From contig UCBZ01000046.1 of assembly GCA_900470775.1 (NCBI GenBank), positions 1-62,255 on the forward strand: a DNA stretch of 62,255 nt, given 5' to 3'. Position numbers and translations under genes: made by a program. This stretch comes from Hyphomicrobiales bacterium (GTDB taxonomy: Bacteria > Pseudomonadota > Alphaproteobacteria > Rhizobiales > Beijerinckiaceae). Shown one piece after another: positions 1 to 8,310 of the stretch (its first letter is position 1; every line of letters begins with the position of its first letter). Below the pieces are notes generated by a model. That model searched no databases. It was not told the DNA's origin and saw only the letters and a list, made by a program, of their open reading frames with translations.

Positions 1-28
1 GGGAGAGGGTTCCCCGCGCTATCCCGCC

Positions 29-1681
29 TCAACCGATCACCGGCACCGCCCTTCGCGCCAACGCCGCCACATCCACCGACGCCGGCAGATCGCCGAAATG
101 ACCGGACCAGCCGCCTTCCAGACGGCTCGCGACGAAGGCGTCGGCGACGACCGTCGATGCGTGGCGCAGCAGCAGGCAGGCCTGCAGCATCAGCGCCAGC
201 CGCTCGACCAGCCGCCGTGCCTGCCCTTCGCGACGGGTGAGTTCCGGTAGCGCGGCCTCAAGCGCAACCAGCGCCGCATCGTAGCGGCGATCGGCCCCTC
301 TGGCCTGACGCAACTCGCTCAGCAGCGCATCGAGCGCTCCCGGCTCGCGCTCCAGCGAGCGCAGCACGTCAAGGCAGATGACATTGCCCGAGCCCTCCCA
401 GACCGAGTTCAGCGGCGCCTCGCGGTAATGCCTCGCCAGCGGGTGCTCCTCGATGAAGCCGTTGCCGCCGATGCATTCCAGCGCCTCGACGACCACGGCC
501 GGCGTGCGCTTGGCGACCCAGTACTTCGCGATCGGCGCGCCGATCCGCGCTAGCAGCCGCTCGCTTTCGGACACCTCCTGCCGGTCCACCGCCGCAAACA
601 GCCGAAACGCGAGCCAGGCCGCGGCCTCCGCCTCGAGGCTGAGATCGGCGATGACGTTCTGCATGATCGGCTGGTCGATCAGCGCCCGCTGGAAGGCGCG
701 CCGATGCGTGGCGTGATGCGCCGCCTGCGCCACCGCCTGCCGCATCAGCCCGGCGGAAGCCGCCGCGATGTCGAGCCGCGTATTGTGGTTCATGCTGAGG
801 CCCGTACGCAGCCCGCGCCCCGGCTCGCCCAGCATATGGCCGAGCGCGCCGCGAAACTCGACCTCGGACGAGGCGTTCGAGCGGTTGCCGCATTTGTCCT
901 TGAGCCGCTGGATCGCGACGCCGTTGCGCGAGCCGTCCGGAAGCCAACCGGGCACAACGAAGCAGGAGACGCCTTCGCCGGTGCGCGCCAGCGTCAGGAA
1001 GACGTCCGAATGCGGCACGGAGAAGAACCATTTCTGCCCGCTGATCGACCAGGTGCCGTCGCGGTTGTCGCTTGCGGTCGTCTGCGTCTGCCGCAGATCC
1101 GAACCGCCTTGCGTCTCCGTCATCGCCATGCCGACGGTCGCCCCGGTCTTGGCCGCGGCCGGCCCCTGCCGCTTGTCATAACTGGCAGAGGTGACGAGGT
1201 TGCCCCAATCCGCCCAGCGCGCCGCATCCTGCTTCATCACGGGGATCGCCGAATAGGTCATGCTGATCGGGCAGCAGATGCCACTCTCGGCACCGTACCA
1301 GAGATATTGCAGACCGGCGCGCGCCACCTGTGCGCCGGGTCCCGGCCGATTCCAGCACAGCGCATGGGTCTCTTGCCCGATCGCGCGGGACATCAGCTCG
1401 TGCCAGGCCGGGTGGAAGGCGATCTCGTCGATGCGATGGCCGAAGCGGTCATGCGTGCGCAGTTCCGGCGTGAAGCGGTTGGCCAGCCGGGCCAGTTCCT
1501 GGACCTCGGCCGAGCCGACGCTGCGCCCGGCCTCGTGCAGGCGCTCGCCCGCCCAATCGGCCTCGAAAGCTGCCATCGCCGCGGGCAGCACAGGATCGGC
1601 GGCATAGGCATCGTAATCGGCCAGCGGCGGAACCTGGTTGGTGACCTCCCAGGCCGGCATGGGATCAATGCGGCTCGCCAT
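29..1681 (-). CDS. aidB: AidB-like acyl-CoA dehydrogenase family protein
   Basis: Predicted flavoprotein of 550 aa, close to the length of E. coli AidB (about 540). It carries the acyl-CoA dehydrogenase FAD signature MTETQGGSDL near residue 190 and the C-terminal WEGSGNV motif near residue 427, whose Glu corresponds to the acyl-CoA dehydrogenase catalytic base. The N-terminal extension before the fold and the wording of both motifs favour the AidB branch (alkylation-response flavoproteins with DNA-binding ability and weak isovaleryl-CoA dehydrogenase activity) over beta-oxidation enzymes. The start ATG lies 56 bp from the divergently read UvrD-type helicase, so a shared control region is possible. 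No alkylation-response regulator is adjacent, so a role in DNA protection is inferred from family only. An ordinary isovaleryl/acyl-CoA dehydrogenase is the alternative. Confidence 0.85.
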   Translation of the reverse strand: MASRIDPMPAWEVTNQVPPLADYDAYAADPVLPAAMAAFEADWAGERLHEAGRSVGSAEVQELARLANRFTPELRTHDRFGHRIDEIAFHPAWHELMSRAIGQETHALCWNRPGPGAQVARAGLQYLWYGAESGICCPISMTYSAIPVMKQDAARWADWGNLVTSASYDKRQGPAAAKTGATVGMAMTETQGGSDLRQTQTTASDNRDGTWSISGQKWFFSVPHSDVFLTLARTGEGVSCFVVPGWLPDGSRNGVAIQRLKDKCGNRSNASSEVEFRGALGHMLGEPGRGLRTGLSMNHNTRLDIAAASAGLMRQAVAQAAHHATHRRAFQRALIDQPIMQNVIADLSLEAEAAAWLAFRLFAAVDRQEVSESERLLARIGAPIAKYWVAKRTPAVVVEALECIGGNGFIEEHPLARHYREAPLNSVWEGSGNVICLDVLRSLEREPGALDALLSELRQARGADRRYDAALVALEAALPELTRREGQARRLVERLALMLQACLLLRHASTVVADAFVASRLEGGWSGHFGDLPASVDVAALARRAVPVIG

Positions 1682-1736
1682 GCTGAATCTCCTCCCGTGA
1701 AAGGGCGCAATCGTCGACCGAAGCCCCTATATTGAC

Positions 1737-4142
1737 GTGAGAACGAATCACGATCGAGTACGCTGCCCCTTGTCCGACCCGAGCACCACCTCAGCCCCCC
1801 TGCCCCGCCCCGGCGGCCTTGCCGCGCGCGCCGCCGCCGCGCCCGCCGCGAGCTATCTGTCCGGGCTGAACCCCGAGCAGCGCCAGGCGGTCGAGGCAAC
1901 GGACGGCCCTGTGCTGGTGCTCGCCGGCGCCGGCACCGGCAAGACCCGCGTGCTCACCACCCGCATCGCCCATCTGATCGCGACCAACCGCGCCTACCCC
2001 TCGCAGATCCTCTCCGTCACCTTCACCAACAAGGCGGCGCGCGAGATGAAGGAGCGCGTCGCCCATCTCGTCGGCCCGGTCGCCGAGGGCATGCCCTGGC
2101 TCGGCACCTTCCACTCGATCTCGGCCAAGATTCTGCGCCGCCACGCCGAACTGCTCGACCTGCGCTCGGACTTCACCATCCTCGATACCGACGACCAGAT
2201 CCGGCTGATGAAGCAGGTGATCGCGGCCGAGGGCATCGACGAGAAGCGCTGGCCCGGCCGCATGCTGGCGGGCTTCATCGATAGCTGGAAGAATCGCGGG
2301 CTGGCGCCCAAGGACGTCGCGCCGGGCGAGGCCGCCGTCTTCGCCAATGGCAAGGGCGGCAAGCTCTATGCCGCCTATCAGGACCGGCTCAAGAGCCTGA
2401 ACGCCGTCGATTTCGGCGATCTGTTGCTGCATTGCCTGACGCTGTTCCGCGACCATGCCGACGTGCTCGCGACCTATCACGAGCGCTTCCGCTACATCCT
2501 CGTCGACGAGTATCAGGACACCAACACCGCCCAGTATCTCTGGCTCAGGTTGCTCGCTCAGGGCCGGCGCAACATCGCCTGCGTCGGCGACGACGACCAG
2601 TCGATCTATGGCTGGCGCGGCGCCGAGGTCGACAACATCCTGCGCTTCGAGCACGATTTTCCCGGCGCCACCGTGGTCCGGCTCGAGCGCAACTACCGCT
2701 CGACCGGGCATATCCTCGCCACTGCCTCCAAGCTGATCGCCCGCAACGAGACCCGGCTGGGCAAGACCCTGCGCACCGAGGACGAGGCCGGTGAGAAGGT
2801 CACCATCACCGGCGCCTGGGACAGCCAGGAAGAAGCCCGGCTGATCACCGACGAGATCGAGGCGATGCAGTCGAAGGGCGACAACCTCTCGCAGATCGCC
2901 GTGCTGGTGCGCATCTCCGCCCAGATGCGCGAACTGGAAGAACGCTTCGTCCAGACCGGCGTGCCCTATCGCGTCATCGGCGGCCCGCGCTTCTATGAGC
3001 GCGCCGAAATCCGCGACGCCATGGCCTATCTGCGCTGCGTCGTCTCGCCCACCGACGACCTCGCCTTCGAGCGCATCGTCAACGTGCCCAAGCGCGGGCT
3101 GGGCGACGCCACCATCCAGATCCTGCACAACCACGCCCGCGCCACCGGTTTCTCGCTGCTGCAATCGGCCCGCGCCATCGTCGAGAGCGACGAGCTCAAG
3201 CCCAAGGCCCGCACCGCCCTGCGCGAACTCGTCGAGGCCTTTGGCCGCTGGTCAGGCAGAGCCGAGCACATGCCGCAGGGCGAGCTCGCCGAGCTCGTGC
3301 TGGAGGAGAGCGGCTACACCGAGATGTGGCAGAAGGACCGCTCGGCCGATGCCGCCGGGCGCCTGGAAAACCTCAAGGAACTGGTGCGCTCGCTCGACGA
3401 GTTCCCCGACCTGCCGGCCTTCCTGGAGCACGTCTCACTGGTCATGGACGCCGACAATGGCGACACCGCCGAGCGCGTCTCGATCATGACCCTTCACGGC
3501 GCCAAGGGGCTGGAGTTCGACACCGTCTTCCTGCCCGGCTGGGAGGAAGGCCTATTCCCCAACCAGCGCGCGCTCGACGAGAGCGGCCGCGCCGGGCTGG
3601 AGGAGGAACGCCGCCTCGCCCATGTCGGCCTGACGCGCGCCCGCAAGCGACTGAAGCTCTACTTCGCCTCAAACCGCCGGATTCATGGGCTCTGGCAGTC
3701 GAACCTGCCGTCGCGCTTCATCGACGAGTTGCCCGAGGAGCATGTCGAGGTCGTCCAGGCGGCTTCCAACTACAGCCAGGGCGGCTACGGCGCCTCGCGC
3801 TTCGACCGCATGGAAAGCTTCGGCTCCAGCTACAACACGCCCGGCTGGCAGCGCGCGCAGGAGAATAAGGCCAGAGGCGGCGGCTCGGGCTTTTCCGAAA
3901 GCGGCAGCGGCTTCGGCGGCAGCAATTTTGGAGGCGCCCGCCAGCGCGGCCCGTTGCTGATCGAGGGCGAACTGACCGCGAAATCGTCGGGCTCATCGGC
4001 CTACGACGCCGGCGCCCGCGTCTTCCACATCAAGTTCGGCAACGGCTCGGTTGCATCAGTCGACGGCAACAAGCTGACGGTGGATTTCGACAAGGCCGGG
4101 CGCAAGATGGTCCTTGACTCGTTCGTACAATCGACATCCTAA
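1737..4142 (+). CDS. uvrD: UvrD/PcrA-type superfamily 1 DNA helicase
   Basis: ATP-dependent 3'-5' helicase of 801 aa acting in repair and replication restart. The Q-motif region (LNPEQRQAV) precedes Walker A GAGTGKT near residue 65, motif II DEYQDT near residue 257, motif III GDDDQSIYGWRGA, and the late motifs TLHGAKGLEFD near residue 586 and GLTRARKRL. The last 50 residues form the Tudor-like PcrA/UvrD C-terminal segment (HIKFGNGSV...VDFDKAG), preceded by a Gly/Ser-rich linker. The start shown is a GTG; an in-frame TTG at 1770 would remove 11 residues and neither has a clear ribosome site. A TATATT box at 1729-1734 sits directly upstream of the GTG, which favours the later start or a leaderless message. 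Divergent from the AidB-like gene. Confidence 0.95.
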   Translation: MRTNHDRVRCPLSDPSTTSAPLPRPGGLAARAAAAPAASYLSGLNPEQRQAVEATDGPVLVLAGAGTGKTRVLTTRIAHLIATNRAYPSQILSVTFTNKAAREMKERVAHLVGPVAEGMPWLGTFHSISAKILRRHAELLDLRSDFTILDTDDQIRLMKQVIAAEGIDEKRWPGRMLAGFIDSWKNRGLAPKDVAPGEAAVFANGKGGKLYAAYQDRLKSLNAVDFGDLLLHCLTLFRDHADVLATYHERFRYILVDEYQDTNTAQYLWLRLLAQGRRNIACVGDDDQSIYGWRGAEVDNILRFEHDFPGATVVRLERNYRSTGHILATASKLIARNETRLGKTLRTEDEAGEKVTITGAWDSQEEARLITDEIEAMQSKGDNLSQIAVLVRISAQMRELEERFVQTGVPYRVIGGPRFYERAEIRDAMAYLRCVVSPTDDLAFERIVNVPKRGLGDATIQILHNHARATGFSLLQSARAIVESDELKPKARTALRELVEAFGRWSGRAEHMPQGELAELVLEESGYTEMWQKDRSADAAGRLENLKELVRSLDEFPDLPAFLEHVSLVMDADNGDTAERVSIMTLHGAKGLEFDTVFLPGWEEGLFPNQRALDESGRAGLEEERRLAHVGLTRARKRLKLYFASNRRIHGLWQSNLPSRFIDELPEEHVEVVQAASNYSQGGYGASRFDRMESFGSSYNTPGWQRAQENKARGGGSGFSESGSGFGGSNFGGARQRGPLLIEGELTAKSSGSSAYDAGARVFHIKFGNGSVASVDGNKLTVDFDKAGRKMVLDSFVQSTS

Positions 4143-4376
4143 ACTTACCCGATAAAAATTTTACACCGCGCAACGAAACGTCCTATTTTTCAATCAGTTA
4201 GCGGGTAAAGTAACTTAATATGCCGAATCAATGAAGTTATACCTGAATTTGTCATTCAAAAAATCTAACGTTTACAATGCGTTGTAGAATTTCCGTGGAC
4301 ACGCCCGTTCGTTTTGAGCGCCGCAATACAAATGCATATAAATAGTTGGGTGCTTCTCCGTTAACCCGAGGCACCG
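4143..4376. other. AT-rich intergenic region upstream of hicAB
   Basis: About 230 bp with clearly lower GC than the flanking genes, containing several A/T tracts and no credible ORF. It probably carries the hicAB promoter and operator. The base-composition break at the UvrD stop codon suggests that the toxin-antitoxin cassette arrived by transfer. Confidence 0.5.
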
Positions 4377-4571
4377 ATGCTCAACAACAGCAGCGACATC
4401 ATTCGCCGCCTCGAACGCGAGGGCTGGCAATGTATGCGCATTACCGGCTCACACCACGTCTTCACAAAGCCGGCCGTCCGTGACACTATCGTCGTGCCGC
4501 ATCACAAGAAGAGCCTCGGTCCCGTCCTAGTGTTGAAAATCTACAAGCAGGCAGGCTGGCCCCGCGACTGA
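4377..4571 (+). CDS. hicA: HicA-type mRNA interferase toxin
   Basis: Small basic protein of 64 aa matching HicA in length and motifs: the double-stranded-RNA-binding-like fold with ITGSHHVF (catalytic His in GSHH near residue 26), then VPHHKK and the C-terminal IYKQAGW helix. HicA cleaves mRNA independently of ribosomes and is neutralised by HicB. The hicB start codon follows one base after the hicA stop codon, the usual toxin-first HicAB order. No strong ribosome site is visible before the ATG. Confidence 0.9.
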   Translation: MLNNSSDIIRRLEREGWQCMRITGSHHVFTKPAVRDTIVVPHHKKSLGPVLVLKIYKQAGWPRD

Positions 4572-4572
4572 C

Positions 4573-4869
4573 ATGACCCACTACGTCGCCATCATCGAGG
4601 ACGCAGGCCCCGAATTCGCCGTTGGCGTCTGGTTTCCCGATCTGCCCGGCTGCTTTTCCGCAGGCGACACGCTCGACGATGCGCTGGCCAATGCACCCGA
4701 GGCGGTCGCGCTTTGGTTCGAGGACATCGAGGCCGAAGGCCGCAGCCTTCCCCGTGCCCGCACCCCGAGCGAGCTCAAGGCCGATCCTGACATCGCCGCC
4801 GACATGGCCAAATACGCTATCGCGCTGATTCCGGCGCCGGACGTGGCGCTTCAACCCGCAGGCGAATAG
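4573..4869 (+). CDS. hicB: HicB-type antitoxin
   Basis: Acidic protein of 98 aa with the HicB partial RNase H-like fold: an N-terminal strand, then the hallmark WFPDLPGCFSAGDTLDDAL segment near residues 23-41 and the amphipathic helix that follows. HicB binds HicA and usually represses the operon. The C-terminus (after about residue 75) is short and shows no obvious ribbon-helix-helix or helix-turn-helix, so DNA autoregulation by this copy is uncertain. Separated from hicA by a single base, so translational coupling is likely. Confidence 0.9.
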   Translation: MTHYVAIIEDAGPEFAVGVWFPDLPGCFSAGDTLDDALANAPEAVALWFEDIEAEGRSLPRARTPSELKADPDIAADMAKYAIALIPAPDVALQPAGE

Positions 4870-4882
4870 CTCGACGAACTCT

Positions 4883-4996
4883 CGTCATCCCGGACAAGCC
4901 GCGCAGCGGCGCCGATCCGGGATCCATTCCGGAACCTCTCAGGCAAGCGTTCCGGAATGGATCCCGTGTCTTCGCTTCGCTGCGCCCGGGATGACG
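4883..4996. repeat. Long imperfect palindromic intergenic repeat (REP/BIME-like)
   Basis: The outer arms are CGTCATCCCGG at the left end and its reverse complement CCGGGATGACG at the right end. The inner arms are GGATCCATTCCGGAAC and GTTCCGGAATGGATCC around a 13-base centre. The whole 114 bp can fold into one long interrupted cruciform or hairpin. Elements beginning GTCATCCCGGACAAG are dispersed in many Rhizobiales genomes; only one copy lies in this window. It sits in the convergent gap between hicB and the HxlR gene and may also act as a bidirectional terminator. Confidence 0.8.
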
Positions 4997-5027
4997 TGGC
5001 GCTTCTCTCTTTGGGGGTTTATCCCCC

Positions 5028-5447
5028 TCACCGCCCCTCCCGCGCCTTGAACGCCGCCCGCGCCGCCTCGACCTGCGCGTGATAGGTCTCGGCCCAGACC
5101 CAGACCCCGCAGAACGCCGCCGTGAGTTCGCCGCCGATCTCCGTCATCGTGTAATCGACATGCGGGGGGATCACCGGATGCACCTTGCGGGTGATCAGCC
5201 CGTCGCACTCCATCTGCCGCAGCGTCTTGGTCAGCATCTTCTGGCTGATGCCGCCGACGATGCGGCCAACCTGCGTGAATCGCAGCGTGCCGTGCTCCTC
5301 CAGCGCCTCCAGGATCAGCATGGTCCATTTGTCGGCGATCTGGCCGATGACGTCGCGCACCAGCGCATCGACCTCCGGACTGACCTCGATATGCATCAGC
5401 CCGCCCTGCGTCTGCATGGCCGCAACGGCTTCACGGATCGTCGGCAT
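5028..5447 (-). CDS. HxlR-family winged-helix transcriptional regulator
   Basis: Protein of 139 aa with the HxlR fold: the entry segment IADKWTMLILEAL near residue 37, recognition region GISQKMLTKTLRQME near residue 66 and the wing VHPVIPPHVDY near residue 91. Many members sense electrophiles or redox stress through a Cys; here a Cys sits in MECDGL. An AAGGAG ribosome site seven bases upstream supports the start. It is divergent from the SDR gene at 5566, the usual arrangement for an HxlR regulator controlling one oxidoreductase, so repression of that gene is the likely role. Confidence 0.88.
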   Translation of the reverse strand: MPTIREAVAAMQTQGGLMHIEVSPEVDALVRDVIGQIADKWTMLILEALEEHGTLRFTQVGRIVGGISQKMLTKTLRQMECDGLITRKVHPVIPPHVDYTMTEIGGELTAAFCGVWVWAETYHAQVEAARAAFKAREGR

Positions 5448-5471
5448 CGAACACTCTCCTTCTGGTGCGTA

Positions 5472-5483
5472 TAGAACTTTCTA
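5472..5483. promoter_or_regulatory. Candidate HxlR operator (TAGAA-N2-TTCTA)
   Basis: A 5+2+5 inverted repeat in the 118-bp divergent promoter region between the HxlR gene and the SDR gene. HxlR dimers bind short A/T-containing inverted repeats, so this is the best operator candidate seen. Position and symmetry are the only evidence. Confidence 0.35.
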
Positions 5484-5565
5484 GTGCCTTCTTTCGTTCG
5501 GAGAGCATCGGTCCTAGCTGTGTCCAGCGCAACCACGAAAGCGCGATCGCGAAAGGACACGAGCG

Positions 5566-6312
5566 ATGAACATCACAGGCAACACCATCCTGATCACCGG
5601 CGGCGGCTCTGGCATCGGCCGCGGGCTCGCCGAAGCCCTGCATGCCAAGGGCAACACCGTCATCATTGCCGGCCGCCGCGAGCGCGTTCTGGACGAGGTC
5701 ACCGAGGCCAATCCCGGAATGCAGTCGATGCTGCTCGACATCCAGGACAAGGCCGATATCGCCGCCTTCGCCAAGCAGGCGGTCGAGCGCTTTCCCGCGC
5801 TCAATGCCGTCATCAACAATGCCGGCATCATGCGCCCTGAGCAGCAGATCGACCTCGGTACCGCCGAAGACACTATCGCCACCAATCTGCTCGGCCCCAT
5901 CCGGCTGACGGCAGCACTGCTGCCGCATCTGCTGGCGCAGCCCCGCGCCTCGATCGTCACAGTCTCATCGGGCCTCGCCTTCGTGCCGCTGGCCGCGACC
6001 CCGACCTACTCCGCCACCAAGGCGGCGATCCATTCCTGGTCGATGGCACTGCGCCATCAGCTCAAGGCCACCTCGGTCGAGGTGATCGAGATCGCACCGC
6101 CTTATGTGCAGACGGAACTGCTCGGCCCGCAGCAGGCGACCGATCCCGACGCCATGCCGCTCGCCGATTTCACCGACGAGGTGATGGCGATCCTCGAGGC
6201 CGCCCCGGCCTCGGGAGAGGTCATCGTCGAGCGCTGCAAGCCGCTGCGCTTCGCGGCGAAGAACGGACAACTCGAGACCCTGTTCGAAGCCTTGGCCTCG
6301 CGTGAATACTGA
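5566..6312 (+). CDS. DltE-like SDR family oxidoreductase
   Basis: Classical short-chain dehydrogenase of 248 aa. The cofactor motif TGGGSGIG lies at residues 10-17, NNAG near residue 85 and the catalytic YSATK near residue 146 with an upstream Ser, so the active site is intact. The wording resembles the DltE/YdfG-type subgroup often paired with HxlR or TetR regulators. The AAAGGA ribosome site upstream supports this start. Substrate is unknown; a carbonyl or quinone-type detoxification role is inferred only from the adjacent HxlR regulator. Confidence 0.88.
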   Translation: MNITGNTILITGGGSGIGRGLAEALHAKGNTVIIAGRRERVLDEVTEANPGMQSMLLDIQDKADIAAFAKQAVERFPALNAVINNAGIMRPEQQIDLGTAEDTIATNLLGPIRLTAALLPHLLAQPRASIVTVSSGLAFVPLAATPTYSATKAAIHSWSMALRHQLKATSVEVIEIAPPYVQTELLGPQQATDPDAMPLADFTDEVMAILEAAPASGEVIVERCKPLRFAAKNGQLETLFEALASREY

Positions 6313-6318
6313 GAACCC

Positions 6319-6346
6319 GTGATGGTCGATCGAGCCCGACCATCAC
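6319..6346 (+). terminator. Hairpin after the SDR gene
   Basis: A perfect 10-bp stem (GTGATGGTCG / CGACCATCAC) around an 8-base loop, seven bases after the SDR stop codon. There is no following T tract, so it may be a weak terminator or an mRNA-stabilising stem. Confidence 0.5.
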
Positions 6347-6353
6347 AGCCCTC

Positions 6354-6385
6354 CCCGCCGGCGGATCATGACAACCGCCGGCGGG
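6354..6385 (+). other. GC-only hairpin in the prmA leader
   Basis: An 11-bp all-G/C stem (CCCGCCGGCGG / CCGCCGGCGGG) around a 10-base loop ends 17 bp before the prmA start codon. Each arm is itself palindromic. It could stop transcription from the SDR gene or limit ribosome access to prmA. Confidence 0.5.
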
Positions 6386-6402
6386 CCTGCTAAGCGCAGC
6401 CC

Positions 6403-7350
6403 ATGCGTGAAGGTCTCCTGCCATCGACGGTCGCGACCGTCCTCGAACTCTCCACCTCGGGCGAGAAGGCGCGCGCGCTGACCGAGCTTCTGGGCGAGGT
6501 CTTCGACCCGACGGAGACCGCGATCTCGGCTTTCGAGATCGAGACCGGCGTCACCACGCTGTCGCTGAACGCGCCCTGGAAGGTCGAGATCTATTTCGCT
6601 GTTCATCCCGACGAGGAGGCCGTGCGCGACATGCTGCGCGGAATCGTCGGCGATGTCATCGACACCACGCCCTTCACCACGGTGAACCAGCAGGACTGGG
6701 TCGCCGCCAGCCTAGACGGACTGAAGCCCGTGCGCGCCGGACGCGTCCTCGTCCATGGCGAGCATGACCGCGACGCCGTGCGCATCAACGATGTCGGCAT
6801 CGAGATCCCCGCTGCACTCGCCTTCGGCACCGGCCATCACGGCACCACCGCAGGCTGCCTGCTGGCGCTCGACGCCGAACTGAAGCGCCGCCGCCCGCGT
6901 CACGCCATCGATGTCGGCACCGGCACCGGCATCCTTGCCTTGGCGCTGGCCAAGCAGATCAAGCGCAAGGTCGTTGCCGGCGATATCGACGCGATCGCCG
7001 TCGATGTTGCGGCGCACAATGCCCGCGTCAACCATGCGCCCCACGGGCTCGATCTCTATGTCGCGCCGGGCCTGCGCCACGCCAAGGCCAACCGCCCCGG
7101 CCATTTCGACCTGATCTTCGCCAATATCCTGGCCGGCCCCCTCCGGCGCCTCGCGCCATCGATCGCGCGGGCGCTATCGTCCGACGGCACGGTGATCCTG
7201 TCGGGCCTGCTGGCGATGGACGTCGCCGGCGTGGTCTCGACCTACCGGCATCAGGGGCTCTATCTCGCCCGTCAGTCGCTACGCGAGGGCTGGGCGACGC
7301 TGGTCATGAAAAAAGGCGGCGCAGCCCCAAGGCCGCGCCACCTCCAATAA
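6403..7350 (+). CDS. prmA: Ribosomal protein L11 methyltransferase
   Basis: SAM-dependent methyltransferase of 315 aa that trimethylates ribosomal protein L11. The N-terminal substrate-binding domain spans about residues 1-120, followed by the PrmA signature FGTGHHGTT near residue 143, SAM motif I DVGTGTGILALA near residue 171 and the active-site motif ANILAGPL near residue 240. Residue content and length match alphaproteobacterial PrmA, which also commonly begins MREGLLP. No Shine-Dalgarno sequence is visible; a stable GC hairpin lies just upstream. Confidence 0.93.
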   Translation: MREGLLPSTVATVLELSTSGEKARALTELLGEVFDPTETAISAFEIETGVTTLSLNAPWKVEIYFAVHPDEEAVRDMLRGIVGDVIDTTPFTTVNQQDWVAASLDGLKPVRAGRVLVHGEHDRDAVRINDVGIEIPAALAFGTGHHGTTAGCLLALDAELKRRRPRHAIDVGTGTGILALALAKQIKRKVVAGDIDAIAVDVAAHNARVNHAPHGLDLYVAPGLRHAKANRPGHFDLIFANILAGPLRRLAPSIARALSSDGTVILSGLLAMDVAGVVSTYRHQGLYLARQSLREGWATLVMKKGGAAPRPRHLQ

Positions 7351-7524
7351 TCAGCGCGAAATCAGCTTCCGCGTTTGCCGCCGAGAAGGTTCGATCCTTC
7401 GCCAGGCCGAGTCGGATGGCGTGGCGCGCGAGAACCGGAGCGGAGCGGACATCAGTCCGTGAGCACCGGAAGCGCAGCGCGCCGCGTCAGGCGGCCGGCC
7501 TGGTAGAAGGAGCGACCTTCTCGA
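7351..7524. other. Intergenic segment downstream of prmA
   Basis: No credible gene. It contains two short inverted repeats, GAAGG/CCTTC at 7385-7400 and AGAAGG/CCTTCT near 7505-7521, in a G/C- and purine-rich stretch. Function not assigned. Confidence 0.3.
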
Positions 7525-7653
7525 TCAGAAGCCGAGATGGCCGTACTTGGCTTCAGCCTCAGCCTGCATGGAGCGGGCATCGTGCCAGACGGCGGAGGCG
7601 AAGGCGGCGGCGTCGAAAACGGTTTCAACGATATGCTTGATGATGGCGATCAT
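7525..7653 (-). CDS. Putative 42-aa small protein
   Basis: Very short ORF encoding an N-terminal hydrophobic/amphipathic helix (MIAIIKHIVETVFDAAAF) and a charged tail ending KYGHLGF. Small rhizobial proteins of this layout, ending in a Tyr/Phe-rich tip, are common, but I do not recognise this family. The ribosome site is weak. It lies on the same strand as, and just downstream of, the 80-aa ORF at 7762-8004, so the two may be co-transcribed. Confidence 0.45.
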   Translation of the reverse strand: MIAIIKHIVETVFDAAAFASAVWHDARSMQAEAEAKYGHLGF

Positions 7654-7761
7654 GATGGTTGTCCAGTTTGTGCCGCGCGGCTCAAGCCTGCGGCGGATTT
7701 CGGAAGAGAACCCTGCGCGTTTCGTTGCGCAGGTCAGGCAGGCGAAGGCTCAGCGCAAAGC

Positions 7762-8004
7762 TCAGCGATTGAACGGCAGCGCGCGGTCATTCGAGACGGT
7801 CGAGACCGGAATGCCTCCCAGCAACATCCCCGATTCGTTGATCAGGAAATTGTGGGCGCGCAGCTCTCGCAGGGCGGAGCGGCGGCGGCTCTCGATCATC
7901 GCAGCATAGAGTCGCTGCCAGAAACCCGGGCCGTTGGCGGTCGCGGCAGTCTTGGTCACCTCAGTCGCAGACAGGACGGAGGCATCGTTCAGCACATAGG
8001 TCAT
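7762..8004 (-). CDS. Hypothetical small protein (80 aa)
   Basis: The start is the ATG at 8004 because a GAGGAG ribosome site lies eight bases upstream; the longer reading to 8136 has no such signal. The protein has a variable N-terminus, a central basic amphipathic helix (IESRRRSALRELRAHNFLI) and a short C-terminal tail. No signal peptide or membrane segment is seen. It resembles the short DUF1127-like proteins of alphaproteobacteria in size and arginine-rich helix, but the YLDD-type signature is absent, so no family is claimed. Confidence 0.6.
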   Translation of the reverse strand: MTYVLNDASVLSATEVTKTAATANGPGFWQRLYAAMIESRRRSALRELRAHNFLINESGMLLGGIPVSTVSNDRALPFNR

Positions 8005-8310
8005 GGGGATCCATCTCCTCAATCGAAACGAAGGACAGTCCCGGTCGCTTCCTCGTTCTCTTATGCTACCAAAGTGGGGCTCTTTCGCACTTGCGAGAAG
8101 AGGCCTTCGCAGATGCGTGATATGCACAGAGAGCATGCATTCGGCCGTATTTCGTTAACGATCGCTAAATTCGCATAGCAAAGCGGCACGCCGCCTCATT
8201 TCGCAGCGCCTGACGCCGCCAGGAAAAGCACCGCGAAATCCGCTTTCGGACTGGCGTTTCGAAGCGGCAGCCGCGACCATGGCCCAAATCGCCCAGAACC
8301 GGACCTTTCG
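8005..8310. other. Divergent intergenic region, small protein / aminopeptidase P
   Basis: About 306 bp with a mildly AT-rich core near 8110-8180. It should hold the promoters for the minus-strand small ORF and for the aminopeptidase gene. No operator-like symmetry or RNA gene was recognised. Confidence 0.4.

Noticed and set aside
5013..5027. GGGGG-TTTAT-CCCCC hairpin next to the HxlR stop codon
   Set aside because: The stem is only 5 bp and is not followed by a T tract on either strand; not called a terminator.
7385..7400. GAAGGTTCGATCCTTC, resembling a tRNA T-arm
   Set aside because: The loop has six instead of seven bases and no acceptor, D or anticodon arms can be built around it.
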